Part shown: positions 11,084 to 22,099 of the stretch, piece after piece
How positions within the stretch are numbered: position 1 is the first letter of the stretch
Layout: the number at the start of each line of letters is the position of its first letter
NCBI RefSeq assembly: GCF_000003195.3
Contig: NC_012870.2
Coordinates: 18,716,501 to 18,780,500, forward strand
Direction of reading: 5' to 3'
Length of the DNA stretch: 64,000 nt
Origin: Sorghum bicolor
Lineage: Eukaryota; Streptophyta; Magnoliopsida; Poales; Poaceae
Notes under the pieces: generated by a model
What the model was told of the DNA's origin: nothing
Database searches by the model: none
What the model saw: the letters and a program-made list of their open reading frames with translations, nothing else
Made by a program: the position numbers and the translations under genes

Positions 11084-14000
11084 CTATTCTGCATCAACAA
11101 AAATCTGAAAGGGGACACCCGACACCATGTAAGCAATCACGCAGAAGGGTTTCAGCAGATTCAACGAAGGAGAGGGGGGGGGGGGGGGGGGGGGTGGTGA
11201 CAACAGGAAGTGAATTCATACTTAACAATTCAAAGTGCTATTGTGTTAATGCTCAACAGAATAAACATGATTTGATGAAAAGCAGACATTTACCTCTATG
11301 TCGGGCAAAGGTTCATAGTACTTCTTTTCCTGCACGGCGTACATTGTAATTCCGGAAATCTTTTGCACTCCAAGCTGGGTGGCTACCATGCTCTGCACCA
11401 AGGGTATTCCAAAGATGGTAAAAATGGTCACCTAACTGACCTAAATATCTAGACTTCTGAATTTCAGTAAGCACCCAACTGATCCATAAATACCATCAGT
11501 TTTCAAACTAATAAACACAGAAATTGTTGAAATACAATGTAACAACGGGCAGACATTTGATTTTGGAAAGCCAGGAGATATGTACAGAACATAAGTTGAG
11601 TCCAAATAACTTCCTCACCAGATTAAATTTCATAGACTCAAAAGCCTCCACCAAAGGTAAAATCTGTGCACAGTTAAAGCAGAAATAAGAAAAGATGCTA
11701 CAAGCATTATGTTCAATATAAAACAGGGAGAAAAATGTCCCCACTCAAGCTAATAGCTGTCATCAGCTGGTAGTGTCCTCTAATATAATGATTGTTTTTG
11801 GCTTTTGAGTATTTGTAACAACTTGTGATAAACAAGTTTAATAATGTGAAATAATTATCATCAGCGTTGGGGGGAAACAAGTTATTATACAAGGCGCACC
11901 TACTCTGCACTCCTATGTACTCCCTCTGTTCTAAAAGCTATGTATCTAGATATAGCGTAGTATCTAGGTGCATAACAAAAGCTATGTATTCAGAAAAGCC
12001 AAAACGACATAATTTGGAAAGGAAGGAGTAAAAAACATTGTGTTCTAATGAGTTCAACCACCACCTAGTCTAGAGTTGTACCAAGATAGGTATAAAATAA
12101 CATGCAAGTGAAGCTACCAACCAACTTCTGTGGTCCATTGACTAGAACAGCTCTGTCTTCACCCGACATGCTTGGAGCTAGAAATACTTCAAAAGGGCCC
12201 ACAGTTTTGTCCGTTTGATTTGTAAGGCACAGATTGACCTGAAGATACTCGCGTATATTAGACAACAGCTGTAGAAATATAAAAAACTAAGAATGTATGG
12301 ACCTGCAGTATTAAGACAATGATCACATATAACGCAAATGCATCTAATCCACTGGGCAGACAATCATGGATATGCAAAAAGGGGACTATTTCAAGTCCCT
12401 TCAAATGGCACTGAAAGTCTGGAACCAACAAAGCCAATGTATGGACCTGCAGTAACTATTGCTGGTTGCCAACTTGCCATACAAATCAAACCATAACAAA
12501 CTCCTAACTGATTCAACAAGACAACAGTAAATACCCAGGGCAAGTGCTAAGGCTGTAATACATATACACACCACTGCACTTCTAACAATATTGCTAGGAA
12601 GCAGACAACTGTGGCTTCATCCAGAAAAATAGGAGTAATAGCAAAAACAGGATTGGATCCAGGGACCATGAGGCCGAACACCAACATCAACCTTGTGGTA
12701 ATGAAAAGGAAATGAGAAGACAATACAAGTAAACTTAAAAGTGGGATGAATTGAAAGGGGCAAAATAGCGAAGGAAAAGAATTCTTGATGTCCTACTGCA
12801 TAGCTTGCCTGCTGGAAGGTAAAGTATGGTACAGTGGCAATTAATTGTGAAAATATTAACGTGAAAATTTATTCAGATCGGATTAACTATATAACAAGAA
12901 GCTGGATAACAGGATAAGCTAAGAGCATAAGAGGATCTAGCTAGTAGCTACATTAGAACAGGAGGACAAGAAAGGAATTCAGGCGTCACTGACCTATCCA
13001 CCTAATATTTTCTTGAAAACACTGGACAAGAGAATACAAAAACAGATATCTTCCAATTTAGTTCTTAAAGAACACAAGAATCTGAAAAGGACCCCCTCAG
13101 TAAAGGAAAATAAATCGTTGCCAAAGTAAATTTATCATGCATGAAATTGCATGAGATGACTATCTCAGCAATAGTAATAGTATGCCCAATCTTAGAAGAA
13201 ATACCAATCAGGATTGTTTACCATGAATGCTCTTTCCACATATATGATAGGTGGAACTTTCACAGCACGGAGATCAACATCTTTGCTTGCAGTCGGCTGC
13301 CAGAAAAAAGACTTGCAAATATTAAATGCAATGGAAGCAATTCAATAATAAGGGAGCAAAAAGATAACCTTAGGCTCAATATCACAGTAATTAAGAACAG
13401 AAAAGTTCAACACAAAATATAAGATAATTAAATCAGAAGCAGGAATGTCACTAACAGTGCTATGAATGTTCTGAGTCTGCAAACGGCCTGGTTCACCCAG
13501 GTTCGTACGCCATGTTATCTGAAATTTACCAAGTATACTGCTTCCCTCGGACTTTGTTTGACCGGCTTCATCAGATGATGATCTTAGCTGATAAAGGTAA
13601 TTGTATATTCCTCCCCCCGCTCTGATGAGGATCGGTTGTTTACAGAGGTCCCTGCATGAGAATGGAACCCAGACCAGATATTTGGCATAGTCAACCATCC
13701 ATTTCATTCACATATTAAATTGCAACAGATAAAATGCCAGTATATTAGGGACATATGTGCCACTCAGCATGCTCGCATAACCAAAGAGTGTTCTTATAAA
13801 AATCAAATGTACTCCCTCCGGTCCATTTTATCTGGCGCACACGTATATCAAGATTCAAACTTTAAAAACTTTGACCAATAATTAGGCTAATAATTTTTAA
13901 CTATTATAATACAAACTTTATATGATTAGATTTGTAGGGAATTATACTATCCAATGATTATAAGTTTATAAGCATAAACAATATAATATAAAGTAAATGA

Positions 14001-16814
14001 ATGGTCAAAGTGTAATCTAGGAGACCGTGCCATTCTAAGTTGCGCTAGATAAAATGGACTAGAGGGAGTAGTCTTTAAGCGCTTGAATTACCCTATTGCA
14101 GACTTCACTGCTGAGGGATGTTCATCAGCCTCCAATCTTGTAGCACTCCATTGTTGGGCAGGCTCAAAATCAACTTGATCCATGTAAAGATTAGATTTTG
14201 TATGGTTCTCTATGCAGGCTTCCAGATATGTGATGTCCTGTCAGCATGGGCTAACTATATAGAGTTGAAGACTTCCATGGTGAATCAACAGGTGTGCAAC
14301 AAGTGAATAAACAACAACCACTACATGTTTTTTGAAATATATCTGCTTTCTTGATGGAAACTATAATTTGTTAAAAACAGAATGCAGATAAACTAAAGTT
14401 GAAATGAGGCTTCTGCATTTGTTAAGAAATTCAAGTTGGCTAAGGCAAATGTGAAGATTCATTATATGAAAAGCCTAAAGCACTGTATTGACAACTACAG
14501 AAGCACAACAAATGGGATGGTAAGAAAAAAAAACTAGATCAACCTAGGAGGATATAGGTGGCTTTTATATTAAGAAGAAAACAGGCACCCAAAGTCGCCT
14601 CGATGAGGACTTGAACCTGGGTGATCTGAGTGTGCATCCACACCCTTAATCACTGAGTTAGCTCAGCTTCCATGGGATGGCAAGAAATACTAAAGAAAAT
14701 CTTGGTAAATATTATTAAGAAAAAAATAGGAGAGCTGTTAGTTCATACAACAAAACATAAGCATCTATATGAAACACAAAAACTACTTACCTAATCACAA
14801 ATCATTTTTTAAGTTATAATTGTCAATCTATAATGACCTTGAATATACACCTGTTAAGATTTCTAAAGATGGCATCTACAACTAACCAAAGAACCAACAA
14901 TTGTTGTTTACACTTGCACATCAACAGGTGACCTACCTTGATGGTGCGAACCTGAAAAAGAAAAGGATGTACACAAATTATGATAAGACTTCTGTATAAT
15001 CTTGGTCCGCTTCTTCTATCAACTACGAGATTAGATTAGAAGGTAGAAAGTAGAATGAAAACTGGTTACCTTTGTCCTAACAGATAATGGGTTTGAAACA
15101 GAGAACTTAAAGAACTGGGGAAGATATTTACGCTCTCCATCACCATCATTATATAAAGCAGTACATACAAGCCTGGATTCAATTACTAAATGAGCAAATC
15201 AACAAAAAGGATTGTTTTTAGCAAAGGAATAATATATGAATAATATTAAAATGAAAAGGAACATACGTATGTGCTCCTAGTTCTTTGACATCATGCTCCA
15301 CGATGAAATCATATCTACCCCCTGATCTAATTGACTCGACAGGGGACTTTGATGTATCCAGAAGAAGTATTCTCTGTCTCTCTGTTTGTATTTCCGCCTA
15401 GTGTAAGTAAGGTACCAGTCAAACTTTATGTTGAAATAAGCAGCAGTAAATGCATCTAGCATTAGATATTTAAAAAGAGGGAGAATACATACATTTTTCT
15501 AGTCTATCCACACTGAGAAAAAACATTATGGATATTGATGAAAGTAAGGAACTAAGGATTTGGCTGCAATGATTATATCAATGCAAATTATTTTATTTCA
15601 AATATGTCCACAAATTATCATTGAAAAAACATATAGAACTTTATAGTTTACAAGCATCCATAAATAGCATAAAGTAATAATTTATGAATCAAACAAGGTG
15701 AGATATGCTTAAAAAGGATTCTTGATCATAAGGGGCATGAAATTGCACAAATATTAGTTTCCCATGTATCCATCAGATGGTTGATTGCTTTACTAGCTCA
15801 CGACTCATATGTATACAAAAATGTTGCCCTACTGAATCCAGTTATAGCTTGTAAACCTCAAGGTAACTGTGTACCACAAGTTTTGACATATAGAGAAACT
15901 TGCCAATGCATCATCAGAACTATACTTATTCCAGCAGAAAATGAATAGACCATCTGGAATAAATTCTTAACTAAATTTCTTACTGAATTTATAATCATTT
16001 CAACTGATTGTACTTACCAAGTGCACTGACTAATCTAGTGACTGATGATCCAAACTTTGGCTCATGACATAATGACAACAAGCACCAGTGCAGCACCACT
16101 CATATTGGATCCAACACTAGAACAAATGCAGTAACCTAGACGTTTAATCAGCTGTAATCGCACTTATCAGTTATCACTAATCACTAACGAATTTAATCCA
16201 GTTTGCCAGAATGACCCAAGAGTTCAAATGCATTTTTAAATTTGTCAGATAAAAAGAGGTTTCGCTCGATAGAACACCTTGATGACGACGTCCCTGGCCT
16301 CAAAGCTGGAGCTATTGTTGATGCTGATGTAACTGCAGAAGGTCTCGCCCAAATAGATCGCACTAGCCACGCACACACAAGAACAACACCAAAATCAGCG
16401 ATCGCTGCACTGGAGCAGGACAGGACACCGGAATCATGATTTGGGAGGGGGAGAAGCGAACCCGAACGACTGGGGCAGGACGAGGAGGCCCGGCAGAGCG
16501 AGTGCGTCGGCTGGGTCGCGGAGGAGGAAGCGGTCGCGGAAGGTGAAGTCTCCAGGGACGGCGGTGGCGGAGTCCGAAGGGTGGAGAAGACCGTCGAGGA
16601 AGTTGGCGGCGGCGGACGGGTCGGAGCCGGTGAGCGCGTCCTCAGGGAGGAAGACGTCGCGTGGGTCGAAGCGGAGCAGCGCGGCCAGGTCTGGCTGGAG
16701 TGAGGGGCGAGACAGCCGCATCACGCGGAACGCCAGAGAGTGGTTCTGCTGCTGCTGCTGCACCGCCGCAGCGGGAGAAGGAGGCTGCACGCCGCCGGCG
16801 TAAGGCGAAGCCAT
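11084..16814 (-). CDS. TRAPPC13: TRAPP complex subunit 13 (TRAPPC13, DUF974 family)
   Basis: Twelve minus-strand exons: 16462-16814, 16278-16362, 15267-15397, 15070-15172, 14937-14951, 14092-14237, 13456-13651, 13222-13296, 12122-12238, 11619-11663, 11294-11392, 11084-11104; 461 residues, every junction GT-AG and in frame. TRAPPC13 is an accessory subunit of a TRAPP tethering/Rab-GEF complex in Golgi and autophagy traffic. The N-terminus has a short Gln run followed by LAFRVMRLSRPSLQ. Family blocks follow: IYLGETFCSYISINN, GGRYDFIVEHDVKELGAH, YLPQFFKFSVSNPLSVRTK, YLEACIENHTKSNLYMDQVDFEP, ITWRTNLGEPGRLQTQ and the C-terminal QLGVQKISGITMY. Length is close to the plant homologue (mid-400s). Exon 5 is only 15 nt (VRTIK). 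Exon 9 uses a weaker donor (gttggt), chosen because it keeps frame. Identification is from remembered family motifs. Confidence 0.9.
11174..11194. repeat. 21-bp poly-G run in a TRAPPC13 intron
   Basis: Uninterrupted G run on the plus strand (C on the transcribed sense strand), in the last intron between exons ending 11294 and starting 11104. Long mononucleotide G/C runs are unstable and error-prone to sequence. Confidence 0.9.
11920..12028. mobile_element. Stowaway MITE in TRAPPC13 intron
   Basis: Starts ctccctctgttctaaaa and ends with the imperfect inverted counterpart ttggaaaggaaggag. It is flanked by TA on both sides (11918-11919 and 12029-12030), the Tc1/mariner-type duplication of Stowaway. 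109 bp, in the intron between exons 9 and 10. Confidence 0.75.
13812..14068. mobile_element. Stowaway-type MITE in TRAPPC13 intron
   Basis: Terminal inverted repeats ctccctccggtccatttta and taaaatggactagagggag, flanked by TA (13810-13811 and 14069-14070). 257 bp. It sits 23 bp beyond the 5' splice site of exon 6 (exon end 14092) within the minus-strand intron. Confidence 0.85.
14528..14671 (-). mobile_element. tRNA-derived SINE in TRAPPC13 intron
   Basis: Read on the minus strand, the element starts ggaagctgagctaactcagtg (box A region) and has ggttcaagtcc (box B) about 55 bp on. It ends in a T-rich tail after gatctag. It is flanked by 16-bp direct repeats, atgggatggtaagaaa (14512-14527) and atgggatggcaagaaa (14672-14687), with one mismatch. 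These are the hallmarks of a Pol III SINE mobilised by LINE machinery. It has the same orientation as the host gene, in intron 5. Confidence 0.85.
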
Positions 16815-17930
16815 CGCCGGAGCTGGGTGAGAGGAGAGATCTGGAGTTCTGGACCCTGCTTGGTCTCGTTCGGTCCGGGAGTCTGCGCGCTCGCGGCAGC
16901 CGAGCTGAACCTCGAAGTGTTAATAAAATGGACGGCTCTGATTCGATCGCTCTCAAATTGGAGCGTGATGAACTCTTTGGGCATCCTATTTAGATGTGCC
17001 AAGTAGTTAAATCTCTACATAGTTTTGATCGCCGGAAAACTGACGAAGAGCCTTCCGCAAGAATGAATTCCAAAAATCAGTTCATTTTTCACAGAAAAAA
17101 TTCTTGTATTTCAAAAAGACCGAAGCCATATACACAACTGGACTTTTACTTATGATGTCTCAAAAGTATCTATAGCAGGCTACTAACAGCTACAAGGCTT
17201 GCAAATGAAGCGTGTCTACAGTTATGCAACGAGAAGCGCAAAATTCCTCGGATGGAGTCGTTGTCATTTCATACATCTTATTACAAGCCTTTTTCTTTTT
17301 CTAGTTCGAAAATGGCAATGACAATTTATCATGAAGTGCAAACCAAATTAATTTTCTCAAAATCCTTCCAAGGGAGTACGCTCCTATCTCTCACAAATCT
17401 GCATGATGTTTCTAGAGGTACAGAAGGGTGCCTATGCTGACTAATAACCATATTCCATGATTTGCCTTCAGCTAGAAGATGCTCTCACAGAATCCCTAAT
17501 CAAAGTTCCATTGAGCCACAGGCATGTGCTGAAACTTCCATGAAAAATAATAATGACATGTGCAAAGTATAAATTGCTATGTAAAAAACATGGCATGGAA
17601 ATTCTCTGTAAAGGACCACAGGTGTATGAACAATGTGGTGCTACATAATAAAGTGGCGGATCTATAGGGTATGCCGCTACGAGCCCAAAAAACCTTACTG
17701 TATCCGTACATATTTTTGAAAAAAGAAAAAGAAAAATATTACCTGAACGCTCGCCCATTGGTCGCTGGCTCGCTCGCAATATGTCCCCACGGCCCGAGTG
17801 GGAGGCCATGACCGCGTGATGGGAGGCCCACGCGGCCCAATGCGGGCACAACTACATTCATGTCTTGCCATTATGGTTCTACAAGTCAGTCAATATGTTA
17901 CCCACGTGGCCACGACATATCGTTGCGTTG
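16815..17930. other. Upstream region of TRAPPC13, no other gene seen
   Basis: Contains the promoter and 5' UTR of the minus-strand TRAPPC13 gene near 16815-17000. Short open frames (17252-17440, 17468-17851) have no recognisable content. 17640-17930 looks like older repeat sequence next to the retrotransposon insertion. Confidence 0.4.
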
Positions 17931-17935
17931 CCTGA

Positions 17936-20900
17936 TGTGGCAGAACCTCCTGAATTAAGTGGCCCACATGCACACATCATTGTCCCAAAGACTTCTGATC
18001 GACGTGCACGAGTTCCAAATGACTCAAGAAGTCTGTCGGGTGTCCTCGGGAAACCCGAATCATCCACGTAACATTCTTTTCAGGAATTCCCTCATCAAGC
18101 ATCACAGTATTACAACATTTCATAGATAAGAGAAATCAGAGTAAAAGCGGAAAGGTTACATAACGTAGATTGAAACTTAAGTTCATAGTTTACAAACCAT
18201 AAGTATTTGATACATAAAAGCTTCGGAACTTTATATTACATAAACCATAGATCACACAACGAATTTTACTTGCCCAAAGTCACTCATCAAATTCATCATC
18301 ATCATAACTCTCCTCCACAAGAGTAAAGTAACCATGACCATCAAAAGGATTATCAAAGGGTTCACCTGCAACAGGGGTTAATAAACCCTGAGTACAAAAG
18401 TACTCAACAAGACTTAACCGACTAATAAAGAGGTGGAGACTCAGGTATGCAGGCTATAGGGGTTTAAGGTAAAGCTTTATCAAGATCAAGTATTTCTTTT
18501 GCATAAAAGCTTACTAAGAGTAAAGCCTACTTTCAAATTTTAACTCAAGATTATCACTTATAACTAGCCAAGATCATTATCCAACTTTCATAAACAAATC
18601 ACCTCTTTCTTATACCAAAGATTCACTTATTACTACGATGATGGGGTGAGGATTGAGGCTCCATATCCGAGGAAACACGGCGATTCGAATCGATTAAACC
18701 CAGCTGGGGATTCAGTACCACACGACATATGTAGAACTTAATCTTGCATATGTCAACCTTTTCTATAGATCCTCCCATACAAGAACGGGTCCAGCGTCAC
18801 CCGAGAGTACAGTACACCACCATCCTACAGTCAATCTAGATGTTTCCCGGTCATCTCAGATCCGTAAGGTGGGTACACGCTACTCTCGCCATCTCTCCAC
18901 TCCCAGTACGCGGTTAGCCGTTCTCAAGTATTGGAATAGCTATAGGTAAGGCTTACCAGCGCATGTGGGCTGTACTCAAAGGTCTCAATCACAACAGGCC
19001 AACAACGGTACGGTCCTTAATCGACACAGTTGGAGACACTACTTTAAGACTCCATTCTTAAAGCAAGTCCACCAACCGGTCTCAAATTGAAACATTATTG
19101 ACCATAAAAGTATGCCACAACAACCCTTCAAACTTTCTCATTTGAAAACCTATCTAATAAGCAGGGCTAAGCATACTAAGCATTTTCATAAAGCAAGTAC
19201 CAAGGTTAATATTGAAATCATCAAGGTAGATAATGCAGCAAATAGGATTCACTCAACTCCTATTCACCTAATGCATCATATTAACTCAAGTGATATAAAT
19301 AACTTTATGAAAATACAAGGATAGGGTTTAATGTCCGGGGCTTGCCTTGACCGGAAGGGACGTTCGACAATTCAGCAAAACCCGCAGGATCCACAAACTC
19401 GGAAGCAACCCACTGAGGATCAGATTCTTCCGGAGTGTATTCTATACGTAAAAGTGCATATGCATGATTATGATACACTCATGGCATGATAAAGACAGGT
19501 TACATGTTCTTGGATGACAACAACAAACATGACTACCTCGAGTACAATTTACCTTCATGGTAAAGAAATGAACTAATCTAGCTATCAAAGCATGGGTTAT
19601 TATTAAATCAATTTTATTATTTTTATTAAACAATGTTGTGAATCCATCATACCACAAAGATCATTTATATGAAAATAAACCATAACCAGGGAGTATATTA
19701 TGTTAAGTAACCACTGGTTGTCAATCAATCCAAAATATCACACAAAGCCTAAAGGAATAATTATTTCTATTTCTTTTATAATTATTTTAAATAGCTTTAT
19801 TAAGAGACAGAGCATACTTTATCAAACAGAGTTGAAATTATTCTTGAAGCTAGATAATAGTAACATAAAATCACATATTAAATTTCATGATTTTTGGATA
19901 TACCCATAATTTACTAAAAATCATGGAAGGTTTATTCATTAATAAACAGAGGCAATTTATGTATACCTGAAAATTACCAGAAAACAAAACCTAACATTTT
20001 TATTATGCTCTATCCATTTTATGGAAGCTATACAAAAATTTTCACAATTTTTGAACCAGCACATGATTTAATACATAAAATCAAACATAACTCAAAAACT
20101 GCAGAAAAAGAAAAAGAAAACGCTACTGTGCCACTGCGGCCCAGAAGCTCGGCCCAGGCTCACGCGAAGACTTGGCCCAGCCGGCCTCCCCCCGCGCGCG
20201 CTGACGGTTTAGCAGAAAAGCCCTCGGCTTTCTTTGAAACCAACCCGCAGACCAGCCAACTATTCACATGAGTCTACGGCTTTGCAAACAAACCCCTCCC
20301 CTTTCTCATCTTTACAACCACGAGGTCCCCGACGCCCCGGCCGTCCAGAACGCGACACCGCGCGGCGGCGCGGCTTACGCCGGCCAACTCCGGCCACCCC
20401 GAACCAAACGGAGGCGAGCACAAGCACCAGCAAGCAACCCGCAACCGAAAGAGCCAGAAAACCCTAACTCTACTGTTCTAGCGAACTCTGGCCACGAGCG
20501 GCGGCAGACATGGCCGCGGCGGTGCCCACCCGATGGCTCTAGACCGGTAGAGATAGGAATAAGAGGTCAGGAAGCATCGGCGTCTCACCCTGGGTGTGCT
20601 GACACAGATAGAAGGAGCGGAGAACAACCGGGTGATACTCGCCCACGCGACCAGTGACTCCGGCGGCGAGCTCCGACGAAGAAGAAGATGTCCCGGTGAC
20701 AGCTGCGAAGCAAAGGAGAAAAGAGCGAGCCGATGAGCATCACAAGGTCATGACGAAGCAAAGACGAGAGAAAGAGAGAGCAGAAAGTTGCCCGGATGGG
20801 CTGACCACGACGAGCTTGACCACGGTGGCGCTCTGTCGCCGGCGGAAAGGAGAATGGTGAATTCCGGTGCTCTGGTGCGAATGAGGAAAGAAGGGTGGGT

Positions 20901-21972
20901 TCTGGAGATGCGCAAGGAAGTAACGAAGATATGCCCACGGTGAATTTAGATATGGATCAACCGTGGCGGTGAATTTTGGATTGGAGTGGAAAGCTGTCTG
21001 TCGGTGCTCCGGTGGCAATCGACGTCGGTGAGCGCGAAAGGAAAGGACACGTCGCGCTCCACTTCGCCAGCAGCTGCTTCACCTTGCCACGGACGCGAGC
21101 ACGTGCTTGGACGAGGTGAAACGGTGGTTCACGCGCTGGCAAACGCCGATCAACGCTCGGCTGTCCACCGCCATGAACAGGGCTAGAACTTATCCCCCCC
21201 TTCCCCATTTACCCCTTTCTGTCTTTTTGCAAAAATCGACCAAAAGTTGAACTGAAGTCAAATTTTCACCAAAAAGAAACTTGTGCAAAATTTTGTGAGC
21301 TACAAAACATATTTAGGTGTCCCAAGCTGATTCTGAGTGGAAACTAGCCAATTTGGCCAAACAGTTTTGAAATTCAAACTCAATTCAAAGAAATTCTAAA
21401 TTTTTGAATTGGGGCAAATCAGAAATTCCAAAATTACTTTTGATTTTTCATAACAACTTGAAAAACTACCAACATGAAAGTTGTTCAACTTTTCAAGCTC
21501 TACAACTTTCATGTTGACCACTTTTCAAAATTCCAAATAAATTTTGAATTGGAGATTCAATTTAGAAAAGGGGACACTTTCCGGAAATCTGTATTTTCAA
21601 AATTACTTTGAATTTGGTACTGAAACTTTGAAAACTCAAAACATCAAAGTTGTACATCTTGACCAGATCTACAACTTTGCTTTTGGACTCAACTTCAAAT
21701 TGTGCTTGGTTTTTGAATTGCACAAAAAGGGGCAAATCTAGGGTTTTTAAACTAGGGTTTCCCCCCTAAGCTTCTCGGAAAACTTCCACCCAAGGTTTTT
21801 AAACTCCAAAACAAGCATCCAAACATAAATTAAACACACTTTAAATTCCTAAACACATTCATCCAAATTAAACTTATTTTAAGTTAATGCATCAGGGTTT
21901 ACTTAACAATAAACTATGCAATGCTCATGATGACATGTCATGTTTTAGTTCACTTAACACGAGAGTGTTACA
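17936..21972 (-). repeat. E1 3' LTR
   Basis: 4037 bp, bounded by TGTGGCAG... and ...GTGTTACA in plus-strand reading. It matches 27760-30166 joined with 44772-46400 with roughly 0.4 percent differences. It contains a GC-rich block (about 20125-21190) and, on the minus strand near 18280-18375, an acidic short open frame after a cctgttgcag acceptor-like site. Confidence 0.95.
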
Positions 21973-21987
21973 GCTCTTTCCCCCTTA
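21973..21987 (-). other. E1 polypurine tract
   Basis: On the minus strand the 15 bases before the 3' LTR read taagggggaaagagc, directly followed by the LTR start tgtaac. This is the expected plus-strand primer site. Confidence 0.85.
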
Positions 21988-21990
21988 AAG

Positions 21991-22009
21991 AAATCTCGTC
22001 CCGAGATTT
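21991..22009. promoter_or_regulatory. Perfect 8-bp-stem hairpin next to E1 polypurine tract
   Basis: Plus strand aaatctcg-tcc-cgagattt: eight paired bases and a 3-base loop, 3 bp from the polypurine tract. The same hairpin, with a complementary loop because of orientation, is at 40763-40781 in E2. Here it is outside the gag-pol frame, which ends at 22100. Confidence 0.75.
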
Positions 22010-22099
22010 GACTTGAAGGCTAACTAATGGAAAAGGAAGTTTATCAAGCACTTCCAAAACCACCTTTACAAAAACAGGGGTAGATCATAACACTATAGA

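Noticed and set aside
14528..14671. A functional tRNA gene on the minus strand
   Set aside because: Boxes A and B are present, but the spacing and 3' part do not fold as a cloverleaf, and the flanking direct repeats with a T-rich tail show a SINE.
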